Assembly (NCBI GenBank): GCA_963836355.1
Contig: CAWIJO010000002.1
Location: 992,001 to 1,056,000, forward strand
From: Palsa-506 sp963836355
GTDB taxonomy: Bacteria > Actinomycetota > Actinomycetes > Streptosporangiales > Streptosporangiaceae
Length of the DNA stretch: 64,000 nucleotides
Direction of reading: 5' to 3'
Made by a program: the position numbers and the translations under genes. Below, piece after piece: positions 20,668 through 27,996 of the stretch. The notes under the pieces are model-generated. The model worked only from the letters and a program-made list of their open reading frames with translations. It had not been told where the DNA came from and searched no databases. Each line of letters opens with the position of its first letter. Within the stretch, counting starts at the first letter, position 1.

Positions 20668-22139
20668 CCTGCTCTCCTTTCCGGCCCGCCGCTCACCGGC
20701 CCGCCGCTCTCCGGCCCGCCGCTCTCCGGCCCGCCGCTCTCCGGCCCGCCCGGCTGCTGCGCCCGGGCGAACAGGTCGCTGACCCGGCGCAGCAGCGCGC
20801 CGTGGTTCACGCCGCCGAGCAGCCCGTCGCGGAGCACCGCCGAGGCCGCCGTCTGGAATGCCGGGTAGCCGGGAAACCGCGGCCGCAGCCAGGCGGTCTC
20901 GATGGTGCGCCGGGTAGCGGCGTAGAACCCGCCGTTGCGCCGGTTGGCCTCGCCGTCCTGCCAGGCAGGCCGGAGCGAACTCTGGCCGCCGAGCTGGGCG
21001 TACATGCCGACTTGCACCGGATCGGAGAGCAGCGTGCGCAGCAGCCCGGCCGCCGCGGCCGGCCGCGGGCAGGACCTGGTCACTGCGACGCCGGTACCGC
21101 CGAGCACGCTGCCATGGCCGCCAGGGCCGGCCGGGGCGTCGAATGCCGCGAGCCGCGGCCGGCCGGAATCGGGCCGGTGGTAGGTCACGTAGCCGTACAC
21201 GAGCGGGCAGTAGGCCGGCCCGCCGGGTGCGGTCATCGCGTCGAGCACACCGATCGGGTTGAGCCGGGACAGCTCGCGGTCGGCGTACGCCAGCAGCCGG
21301 GCCATCACGTCCAGCGCCGCCGCGCCGGCCGCGGCGGGCACGAACTCCCCCGGCACCGCGCCCGGCATGACGCCGGACGCGACGCAGATTGCGGCGAACA
21401 TGAGCAGCGCATGCGGCCCGCCGAGGCACAGGACGCTGCGCTGCTCGCTGGCGATCCGGACCGCGTCGGCCCAGCTGGCCGGATACTCGGCCAGCAGATC
21501 CGGGCGGCAGACCGACACCTGGGCGGCGGCGTCCAGCGGCAGCGCCCACTGCCTGCCGCCGAGCTGATAGCTGTCGAACGACGCGCCGACCGCCGCCGAC
21601 CGCCAGCCGGCCAGCTCGCTGGCGCTGAAAAGGGCGTCAAGCGGCTGCAGGCTGCCGTCCCTGACTGCCTCGCCCAGGCCCGGATGGTCGATCACCAGGA
21701 GGTCGAAGTCGTCGGCAAGCGTCCGCAATGGCCGGGACTCGAAGTCTGCCAGCGGCTGCCGCTGCCAGCGCACCGCCTCGCCCGGCCCAGCCGTCGCGGC
21801 CAGCGCGTCGAGCACGCGATAACCGCGCGGGTGGTCCCAGGTCAGCCCGCGCAGCGGCGCTGCCACCGGCTGCCCCGCCGCGGACTGCCCCGCGCCCGGC
21901 GGCCCCGCCCCGGACTGCCCCGCGCCCGGCGGCCCCGCCCCGGACTGCCCCGCGCCCGGCGGCCCCGCCCCGGACTGCCCCGCGCCCGGCGGCCCCGCCC
22001 CGGACTGCCCCGCGCCCGGCGGCCCCGCCCCGGACTGCCCCGCGCCCGGCGGCCCCGCCCCGGACTGCCCCGCGCCCGGCGGCCCCGCCCCGGACTGCCC
22101 CGCGCCCGGCGGCAGTGGCTCGGGTTGCGCAGCGGTCAC
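20664..22139 (-). CDS. Solute-binding-protein-like protein without export signal, with terminal repeats
   Basis: A 491-residue protein. The first roughly 90 residues are a Gly/Pro/Gln/Ser repeat (unit GQSGAGPPGA, eight copies). The core (about residues 95-465) looks like a family 1 ABC solute-binding protein: LLVIDHPGLGEAV, LDALFSASELAGW, QLGGRQWALPLDAAAQVSVCRPDLL. The C-terminus has GGPES repeats. There is no signal peptide or lipobox, and no permease or ATPase gene is nearby, so it should stay in the cytoplasm. It may act as an intracellular ligand-binding or ligand-delivery protein for the pathway. It overlaps both operon neighbours by 4 bp. Confidence 0.72.
   Translation of the reverse strand: MTAAQPEPLPPGAGQSGAGPPGAGQSGAGPPGAGQSGAGPPGAGQSGAGPPGAGQSGAGPPGAGQSGAGPPGAGQSGAGPPGAGQSAAGQPVAAPLRGLTWDHPRGYRVLDALAATAGPGEAVRWQRQPLADFESRPLRTLADDFDLLVIDHPGLGEAVRDGSLQPLDALFSASELAGWRSAAVGASFDSYQLGGRQWALPLDAAAQVSVCRPDLLAEYPASWADAVRIASEQRSVLCLGGPHALLMFAAICVASGVMPGAVPGEFVPAAAGAAALDVMARLLAYADRELSRLNPIGVLDAMTAPGGPAYCPLVYGYVTYHRPDSGRPRLAAFDAPAGPGGHGSVLGGTGVAVTRSCPRPAAAAGLLRTLLSDPVQVGMYAQLGGQSSLRPAWQDGEANRRNGGFYAATRRTIETAWLRPRFPGYPAFQTAASAVLRDGLLGGVNHGALLRRVSDLFARAQQPGGPESGGPESGGPESGGPVSGGPERRAG
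20683..20742 (-). repeat. 15-bp coding repeat, four copies, at the 3' end of the solute-binding-like gene
   Basis: Unit GGCCCGCCGCTCTCC (plus-strand reading) at 20698, 20713 and 20728, plus a one-base variant at 20683. It encodes Ser-Gly-Gly-Pro-Glu-type repeats and keeps frame. Confidence 0.9.
21871..22110 (-). repeat. 30-bp coding minisatellite, eight copies
   Basis: A 30-bp unit repeated head to tail. The seven units from 21901 to 22110 are identical base for base, and the unit at 21871 differs at two positions. It encodes ten residues (Ala-Gly-Gln-Ser-Gly-Ala-Gly-Pro-Pro-Gly) at the N-terminus of the solute-binding-like protein. Perfect identity, including third positions, indicates very recent expansion. 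Confidence 0.97.
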
Positions 22140-23335
22140 CTGGACACCCTGGGCGCGGCGACAACGCCGCGCTCGGCGAGTCCGTCGGTCGCGGCATCGT
22201 CCCAGCCGAGCTCGGCGAGAATCTCGCGGCTCTGCTCGCCGGTCAGCGGCGCACCGCGGCGGACCTCCGCCGGGGTGGCGCTGAATCGGTACGGGAAGCC
22301 CGGCGTCGTGACCCGCCCCTCGGTCGGGTGGTCGTAGCTGATCATCGACTCGTTGTGCCGCACTTGCGGATCGGTGACGACATCGGCGTACGTGTAGACG
22401 GGACCCGCCCAGAGTCCCCGTTTAGAAAAAATAGCCAGCCACTCAGCAGTGGTGCGTTCTGGCAGTCGGGCACTGACCAGCGCGGTGATCTCGTCCCGGC
22501 GGGAATGGCCGTCGGTCTCGTCGTCCATCCCGGCGAACTGCGGGATATCCAGCGCCGCGCCGAGCACTGCCAGATTGGGGAAGGCGATCGCGATGAACCC
22601 GTCGGCGGTCGCGAACGTGCCGTACGGCGCGCGGATGTAGGCATGCCCGTGCGGCTCGCTACCGCGGCGCTGCGGTATCCCGCCGACCGTGAAGATCGAC
22701 AATTCCTGCGCCTGCACCGCAATGGCCGAGTCGAGCATGTTCACGGTGACCAGCTGACCCTCACCGGTGCGCTCGCGGTGCAGCAGCGCGGCCAGGGCGC
22801 CCTCGAACGCGCTGTAAGCGGTGATTGCATCGACCGCGAACGTGCCCGCCGGGGCTGGCGGGTCGGCCGCCCGGCCGACGCTGAACATTGCCCCGCTCAT
22901 CGCCTGCAGCAGCATGTCCTGACCTGGGCGGTCCGCATATGGACCAGTCTCGCCGTAGCCGGAGATGGACACGTAGACGATGTCCGGCCGCGCGGCGCGA
23001 ATCGATGCGTAGTCCATCCCCAGCCGCTCGGCCACGCCAGGCCGGTAGTTCTGCAGGAACACGTGACCGCGCCGGGCCAGGGCAAGCACGATCTCCCGGC
23101 CCTCGGCGGATTTCAGGTCCACCGCGAGACTGCGCTTGTTGCGGTTCAGTGACAGGAACGAGGCGTTCACCTGGTGGCCGGCCGCGCCGCCGGCCGACGT
23201 GTGCCGCTGCCACTCGCCGGTCACCGGCTCGACCTTGATCACGTCCGCGCCGAGATCACCGAGCCGCATCGCCGCGAACGGACCCGCCATCGCGATGGAC
23301 AGGTCGACAACCCGGTAGCCCGACAAGATTCCCAT
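22136..23335 (-). CDS. CaiB/BaiF family (class III) CoA transferase
   Basis: A 399-residue family III CoA transferase. Typical blocks: GYRVVDLSIAMAGPFAAMRL, LGADVIKVEP, FLSLNRNKRSLAVDLK, FLQNYRPGVAERLGMDY and ISGYGETGPYADRPGQDMLLQAMSG, in which the Asp of RPGQDMLLQ is the catalytic residue that forms the acyl anhydride. These enzymes move CoA between carboxylic acids such as carnitine, formate/oxalate, mesaconate or bile acids. It is full length. The start overlaps nothing upstream (10-bp gap to the hydratase stop), and its stop overlaps the next gene by 4 bp. It likely activates the acid substrate of this operon. Confidence 0.92.
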   Translation of the reverse strand: MGILSGYRVVDLSIAMAGPFAAMRLGDLGADVIKVEPVTGEWQRHTSAGGAAGHQVNASFLSLNRNKRSLAVDLKSAEGREIVLALARRGHVFLQNYRPGVAERLGMDYASIRAARPDIVYVSISGYGETGPYADRPGQDMLLQAMSGAMFSVGRAADPPAPAGTFAVDAITAYSAFEGALAALLHRERTGEGQLVTVNMLDSAIAVQAQELSIFTVGGIPQRRGSEPHGHAYIRAPYGTFATADGFIAIAFPNLAVLGAALDIPQFAGMDDETDGHSRRDEITALVSARLPERTTAEWLAIFSKRGLWAGPVYTYADVVTDPQVRHNESMISYDHPTEGRVTTPGFPYRFSATPAEVRRGAPLTGEQSREILAELGWDDAATDGLAERGVVAAPRVSR

Positions 23336-23345
23336 CCGGTCCCCC

Positions 23346-24122
23346 TTACCGTCCCTGGAACCGTGGCTCCCGGCGCTCGGCGAAGGCTGCCCTGCCCTCA
23401 GCCGCGTCCGCCGTGCCGAAGCAGATGGTCTGCAGCTGCCGCTCGTAGTCGATCGCGCGCCCGAGCGGCATCTCGAACGCGGCGCCGAGGTTGCGCTTCG
23501 CGGTCTCCGCTGCGATCGGCGCGCGGCTCGCGATGGTGGCAGCTAGCTGCAGCGCCCGCGCCTGCAGGCCGACGGCGGCGTGGACCCCGGTGACCAGGCC
23601 CCAACGGAGTGCGGTGGCGGCGTCCACCGGGTCGCCGGTGAGCAGCATGTGCGCGGCGTTGCTCGGGCCGATGCTGTGCGCGAGCAGCGCGGACATGCCG
23701 CCGCCGCCGATCCAGCCGAGCTTGATCTCCGGAGCGGCGAAGCTCGCGGTCTCGGCGGCAAGCCGGATGTCGCAGGTGAGCGCCAGCTCCAGGCCGCCGC
23801 CGAAGGCGTAGCCGTTGATCGCGGCGATGACCGGCTTGCGCAGGCCGCGGACCGCGTCGCAGTAGTCCGGGCGGCCGCCGAACTGCCACGGGCTGTCGTA
23901 GTCCGCGAGCCCGGCGATGTCGCTCCCGGCGCAGAACGCCCGGCCGGTGCCGGTCAGCACCACTACCCGCAGGTCGCGGCGCTCGTTCACGGCGGCCACG
24001 TAGCCGGCCAGCGCCTCGGTCATCTCGGGTGTCACGGCGTTGAGCTTCGCGGCGCGGTCGAGCGTGATCACGGCGATGTGACCATCGATGTCCAGGCGCA
24101 GGTCGCTGCTGGCCGATGTCAT
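23346..24122 (-). CDS. Enoyl-CoA hydratase/isomerase family protein
   Basis: A 258-residue crotonase-fold enzyme. Seen are LTGTGRAFCAGSDIAGL (oxyanion-hole region A66-A-G-S-D type), INGYAFGGGLELALTCDIRLAAE (the GGG oxyanion block) and PEIKLGWIGGGGMSALL. In the canonical hydratase two Glu residues act as acid/base. Here the second one region reads KLGWIGGGGMS rather than the usual E-GLIP, so the chemistry may differ from simple hydration, as it does in many crotonase-fold members. It overlaps the upstream GntR gene by 4 bp (ATGA). It would act on the CoA thioester made by the adjacent CoA transferase. Confidence 0.9.
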   Translation of the reverse strand: MTSASSDLRLDIDGHIAVITLDRAAKLNAVTPEMTEALAGYVAAVNERRDLRVVVLTGTGRAFCAGSDIAGLADYDSPWQFGGRPDYCDAVRGLRKPVIAAINGYAFGGGLELALTCDIRLAAETASFAAPEIKLGWIGGGGMSALLAHSIGPSNAAHMLLTGDPVDAATALRWGLVTGVHAAVGLQARALQLAATIASRAPIAAETAKRNLGAAFEMPLGRAIDYERQLQTICFGTADAAEGRAAFAERREPRFQGR

Positions 24123-24913
24123 GGTGCTCCTCCGATGGTCTCGCGCAGGGCATCGCCGCGGGCGCCCTCGCGCAGGGCATCGCCGCGGGCGCCCTCGCGC
24201 AGGGCATCGTCACGGGCGCGCTCGACGATTTCTCGCATCGCCGTCTCGGCCTTGCGATGGTGGCCACGCTGGATGGCAGTCGCCACCTGCTGGTGGCTGG
24301 GCAGCGTCTGCCGGTAATACCCGGCGGAGCGGGTATGCAGCGGCCGGATCGCGCTCAGCGCGACGCTGACCACATCGTGGATGTACAGCAACAGGTCATT
24401 GCCCGCCGCAGCGAAGACGGCCCGGTGGAAGGCAAGGTCGGCCTCGACGAACGCGGCAGGCTCGGCAGCAGCCGCCCACAGGCCGGCCATGGCCGCGGCG
24501 ACCGCGGCCCGTTGCGCCGCGGTGGCAGCCTCCGCGGCCAGTCGCGCGGCACCGGGTTCGAGCGCGACCCGCAGGTCGGCCAGGATGCGGATGTCGGCGG
24601 GGCTGGCGTCGGGCGCGTACCGCCAGCGTAGGACGTCGGGGTCAAGCAGATTCCATGACTCGCGCGGCCGCACCCGGGTTCCGGCGCTGGTCCGGCTCTC
24701 TAGCAGGCCCTTGCCGGCCAGCACCTTCACGCCCTCGCGCAGCGCGGACCGGCCGACTTCGAACTGTCCGACCAGCTCATCCTCGGTCGGCATCGGTGCG
24801 CCGGGCCCCAGTTCGCCGCGCACGATGCTGGCACCGAGACCGTGCACTACCCGGGCATGACGGGCCTGTGCCGGGTAGGCGGCGGTCACGGCGTCCTCCG
24901 TTGCTGGCGGCAT
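24119..24913 (-). CDS. GntR family transcriptional regulator (FadR subfamily, FCD domain)
   Basis: A 264-residue regulator. The N-terminal winged helix is seen as IVRGELGPGAPMPTEDELV followed by QFEVGRSALREGVKVLAGKGLLESRTSAGT (key helix GRSALREGVKVL). The C-terminal FCD all-alpha ligand domain has FVEADLAFHRAVFAAAGNDLL, in which the Asp and His are metal/ligand contacts. FadR-type regulators sense small organic acids and repress the adjacent operon. It is the first gene of the operon, so autoregulation is likely. The start ATG 24913 is chosen because the family-like sequence starts soon after. The C-terminus carries three 9-residue repeats (REGARGDAL). Confidence 0.9.
   Translation of the reverse strand: MPPATEDAVTAAYPAQARHARVVHGLGASIVRGELGPGAPMPTEDELVGQFEVGRSALREGVKVLAGKGLLESRTSAGTRVRPRESWNLLDPDVLRWRYAPDASPADIRILADLRVALEPGAARLAAEAATAAQRAAVAAAMAGLWAAAAEPAAFVEADLAFHRAVFAAAGNDLLLYIHDVVSVALSAIRPLHTRSAGYYRQTLPSHQQVATAIQRGHHRKAETAMREIVERARDDALREGARGDALREGARGDALRETIGGAP
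24141..24221 (-). repeat. 27-bp coding repeat, three copies, at the 3' end of the GntR gene
   Basis: Three 27-bp units start at 24141, 24168 and 24195. The first two are identical; the third differs at three positions. They encode REGARGDAL-type repeats at the C-terminus of the regulator and keep frame. Confidence 0.9.
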
Positions 24914-25192
24914 CGCCCGGGGCCGGCAACCCCTGGCCGGGGCTGGGCATTCGGCTGCTTGCGGCACCTTCCGGTGCCGGCGCGGCCCGCACGTCGGCCG
25001 GTGCTGACGCCTGCGCGGTCCACGGCGCTGGTTTCGGCGCACCCCACGGTATGCCGCCCGGCCGGACCAGGTCAATTCTTGATCAGATGAAGTCCGTAAT
25101 TAGTCAGATGAACTAGGGACAGGAAGTGCTGGCAGCAGGCCGTGCGCATGAGCCGCTGACAGCCCGGGCTGCGCGAGTGGTACGAGCGCTGG

Positions 25193-25707
25193 GTGCAGCC
25201 GCTAGCGGATGCGGGCCCGGCCGACTTGCTCGCGCTCAGGCGGGCCGCCGAGACAGGAGACAACAACTTGCCCGATGCCATCGAGCCGATCCCCACGGTC
25301 CGGCTAGCGTTCGAGCTGCGCATCGCCGCGAGCGCCCGGCGTACTTTCGAGGTGATGACGCAGCAATCGCACGACTGGTTTCGGTACACCTACGGCGGCG
25401 ACCGGGTGCGCCGGGTGGTACTGGAGCCGAGAGTGAACGGCCAGCACTACGAGGGCTGGGGCTGCGGCCACCTGTACGGCCAGGTCACGGCCTATGACCC
25501 GCCGGCCGCCTGGGCAACCCGCGGCGGCTGGCCGCAGGCACGATCCTGGACACGGAGTATGCCCTCACCGAGGAGGATGACGGCGTCCTAGTCCGGGTGA
25601 CGAAGGTCGCTGTGGGACCGTTCTCGCCGGAGGAGGCTGCCGGGATCGCCAGGTACGGCGACATCAGCAGCCTCGCGCCAGCCATCGAGAAGCTCGCCAG
25701 GGCCTGA
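25193..25707 (+). pseudogene. Broken SRPBCC (AHSA1-like) gene fused to an ArsR-like tail
   Basis: In one frame GTG 25193 leads into residues ending in a lipid-binding-fold sequence: FELRIAASARRTFEVMTQQ, RYTYGGDRVRRVVLEPRV, GWGCGHLYGQVTAYDPPAAW. At about 25515 the sense continues in another frame (PRRLAAGTILDTEYALTEED, then VRVTKVAVGPFSPEEAAGI), ending at TGA 25705-25707. One base change near 25510-25520 would join them into a full SRPBCC/AHSA1 protein. Just upstream, LREWYERWVQPLADAG resembles the C-terminal end of ArsR-type regulators, whose genes commonly precede SRPBCC genes. Its N-terminal part is missing. It is a likely pseudogene; a sequencing error would only explain the frameshift. 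Confidence 0.7.
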
Positions 25708-25711
25708 GCCG

Positions 25712-25957
25712 ATGGCCATCGAACTGCAGGAATTCCAGCTCATCCTGCGTCGGCCGGCGGCGCGCCGGGTTATGACGAGCAGGAGTCGGCGCGGATCCAG
25801 CACGGCCATGTTGCCTACTACGCGTCGCTGCGGCAGGCGGGCTACGTCGAGCGAACAGGCCGGTGCACGATTAGCCGGATGATGCGCTGCGCGGCATCGC
25901 GATCTTTGCCGTGCAGTCAGCGGACCGCGCCCGGGGGCTCACGGTGAGCCGGATCCT
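25712..25957 (+). pseudogene. YciI-related protein remnant
   Basis: Pieces of a YCII-related protein can be read: MAIELQEFQLILRRPA from ATG 25712, then in another frame GYDEQESARIQHGHVAYYASL, and then PDDALRGIAIFAVQSADRA interrupted by an in-frame TAG just before it. This is the usual order of the family (substrate loop, HV-x-Y-x-L helix, then the FRxxSxDxA helix). There are at least two frameshifts plus a nonsense codon, and the 3' end is overlapped by the stop of the opposite-strand hydrolase gene. It is too damaged to be a sequencing artefact alone. Confidence 0.75.
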
Positions 25958-27517
25958 GGCCTTGCCGCCCATCACATTGCCCGCGATGGCCGGCCCGGGC
26001 AATTCGATAGACGCCGCCAGCGAGTCGCCGTCCGCCTCGAATATGAGCGGCTGTCCCTGCTCGGGCGGCAACTGGAGGCTGATCGGCTGCCGGTCCTGAT
26101 TGGCACCCGGGATCGTTGAGTTCCACGCGGCGTACGCTTTCAGCACGCCGCCGCCGGCTGGAGGCTCGACATCCATGATCAGGGAGTCCTGCCATACCGG
26201 CAGTTGCTCCGTCGAGTTGCTGAAGTCGAACACGCCGTTCGCCTCATGAACCTGGAACAGGCGCAAGGTGATGGTGTACCGCATCCGACGGTCGTCCGTG
26301 GTCATCCCGGGATTCCGGTCGGCAGGATCCAGCAGGAACGTGCGGACGAGCGTCACGCCGTCTTGCAGCGAAGGGCCGCCGCCCGGAGTTGACGGGGCGG
26401 TGAGCATGATCGGGCACCAGTGCGCGGTGACCTGCTCGCTCATCACGACCGACATGCCGCGAATTGCCAGCCGCATATCCAGCTGCCACGAGACCGCAGG
26501 ATCTTGCGGCAGTTCGGCACCCACCAGCGCGGCCGCCACCGCCCACCGCCCGAACAGGAACCGGCGCAGGTTCTGGTAGCCCTCCTCGGAGTTAACCTCG
26601 CCGTACGACCCGGAGTGCGACCGGTGCACGTAAGCCCGGTGGGCTCCGCGCACATAGGCGTTCTCGATGTGCACCAGGCCGTCGGTCCGCGGGCCAATGG
26701 CCGTCCGCGACGCCCAGCCGTAGTCGGCGGGATCGGTGCCGACGAGGCAGAATATCTCGTCAAGCGGGAACAGAGCGTTGTCCATAACTTGCGGATCCCA
26801 GCCCCGGTCGCATACGTCGCCAAATTCCTTGCCCGGGTCGAGATACCCTTGCATCAGCTCCGGCGCGAAAATGTTCGAGCCAGCCAGGCCGAACGTCGCC
26901 TCGACCCATTGCGCAACGCCAGCTGCGGACCTGATCCCGCCGTGCGGCGTTCCGTAGGTGAAAAGTCTGGCGACAATCTGCCTGGCCGGAGTTCGCCCGT
27001 CCTGCCGGCAAATCTTCTGGATCATGCACCGCGCGATCAGGCCGCCCATCGAGTGGGCGACTATGTACACCTTCGGCGCGCCCGTTCGGCTCCGGATCTT
27101 CTCGATCAGCGTGTAAAGGCCTTCGGCCGCGTCCTCGATGTTGAAGCCGTCGGCGGTAACGTGCTGACGGCCCCAGGTCAGAAGCCGCTGAGCAAGGTTC
27201 TCGTGTGGCGCTGCATGGAACGTTGTCGCTGCCTGATCGTAGAACCGGTGGATCCACAGCGACGCGGGCTGGACGTCGATCGACGGGTCATCTAGCACCA
27301 GTTGCTGACTGCCGCCGACGTAGACCTTGTACTGCTCGTCGCCTATCAGCCGGACGAGCGGGCCCTCGAACTGGTAGAACGCAGGCTCGCCGTCGCCAGC
27401 CACGCGAATATGGGTGGAACCGCTGTTGAAGCCATAGAACGGATCATCGACCTGCGTGTTGATTCCGGTGGTCGCGCCGCCGTATCCGCGGATGTACACG
27501 ATTGGCCACTTGTTCAT
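25871..27517 (-). CDS. Alpha/beta-hydrolase (lipase/PGAP1-like) with C-terminal beta-rich domain
   Basis: A 548-residue protein. The N-terminal half is an alpha/beta hydrolase with strand PIVYIRGYGG (start of fold, oxyanion region), nucleophile elbow VYIVAHSMGGLIAR (GxSxG variant AHSMGG), and later FTYGTPHGGIRSA. The catalytic Asp is likely near LVGTDPADYG, and the His in VHRSHSGSYGEV. No signal peptide is seen, so it is probably cytoplasmic. The C-terminal roughly 200 residues look beta-rich and are not recognised. The start ATG 27517 follows GGGGGC. The final 25-30 codons run into the YciI remnant on the other strand, so the native C-terminus may have been replaced at that junction. Confidence 0.78.
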   Translation of the reverse strand: MNKWPIVYIRGYGGATTGINTQVDDPFYGFNSGSTHIRVAGDGEPAFYQFEGPLVRLIGDEQYKVYVGGSQQLVLDDPSIDVQPASLWIHRFYDQAATTFHAAPHENLAQRLLTWGRQHVTADGFNIEDAAEGLYTLIEKIRSRTGAPKVYIVAHSMGGLIARCMIQKICRQDGRTPARQIVARLFTYGTPHGGIRSAAGVAQWVEATFGLAGSNIFAPELMQGYLDPGKEFGDVCDRGWDPQVMDNALFPLDEIFCLVGTDPADYGWASRTAIGPRTDGLVHIENAYVRGAHRAYVHRSHSGSYGEVNSEEGYQNLRRFLFGRWAVAAALVGAELPQDPAVSWQLDMRLAIRGMSVVMSEQVTAHWCPIMLTAPSTPGGGPSLQDGVTLVRTFLLDPADRNPGMTTDDRRMRYTITLRLFQVHEANGVFDFSNSTEQLPVWQDSLIMDVEPPAGGGVLKAYAAWNSTIPGANQDRQPISLQLPPEQGQPLIFEADGDSLAASIELPGPAIAGNVMGGKARIRLTVSPRARSADCTAKIAMPRSASSG

Positions 27518-27996
27518 CTTGCCCCCAGGCTCACGGTCAGCAGGTGAGCAGTCTTCGCCCATCCAGTGCGCCTGTCAACGGCCATAACTATGCACGGGCG
27601 ACCGGCCCCGTTCGGTCGGCCGATAAGCCTGGTGCACGATCGGCGGAAGGCCCGGTTTTGCCGCCCAACGCAGGGCGTTTAGTGGCCGGCTCCCTTCCGC
27701 GAGAACGCCTGCTAGCACGGATCCCGCGAGGAACCTCGACTGGCCCGATTCCGCGAGCCCGATTCCGCGAGCCCGATTCCGCGAGTAAGGCAGCGCGCGC
27801 GTTGCCCGGGTAAAGGGGCCTAACGATCGAAAGGCGTTCCGGCGGCTGCTACGGGACGTCGGGATTCAGGATGAACCGGACGCTTACCTAGCCGTCCGCG
27901 TTGAAAGCTACGCGCTGTCGCGTGCAGCTGCCGGTAACTGCCCTCCGGCCGGGATGGGTACTGGCCGGCTCCGGTGGCCGCCCGTGTTACCGCTGG
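27518..27996. other. Gene-free stretch with a 14-bp repeat
   Basis: No convincing gene is visible on either strand between the hydrolase start and the HNH gene stop. The stretch holds three perfect copies of CCCGATTCCGCGAG at 27744, 27758 and 27772. Just upstream it contains the looser TCCCGCGAGGAACCTCG. It may contain the hydrolase promoter. Confidence 0.5.
27744..27785. repeat. 14-bp tandem repeat, three copies, intergenic
   Basis: CCCGATTCCGCGAG occurs three times without a gap. It lies in non-coding DNA, so unlike most repeats in this window its length is not a multiple of three. Confidence 0.9.

Noticed and set aside
21871..22110. CRISPR array
   Set aside because: The 30-bp units are directly adjacent with no unique spacers and lie in frame within a coding sequence.
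20802..23152. Long plus-strand frames opposite the solute-binding-like and CoA transferase genes
   Set aside because: They consist largely of translated repeat (PRARRPRPGL-type) and Arg/Pro-rich sequence; the minus-strand genes have clear families and 4-bp operon overlaps.
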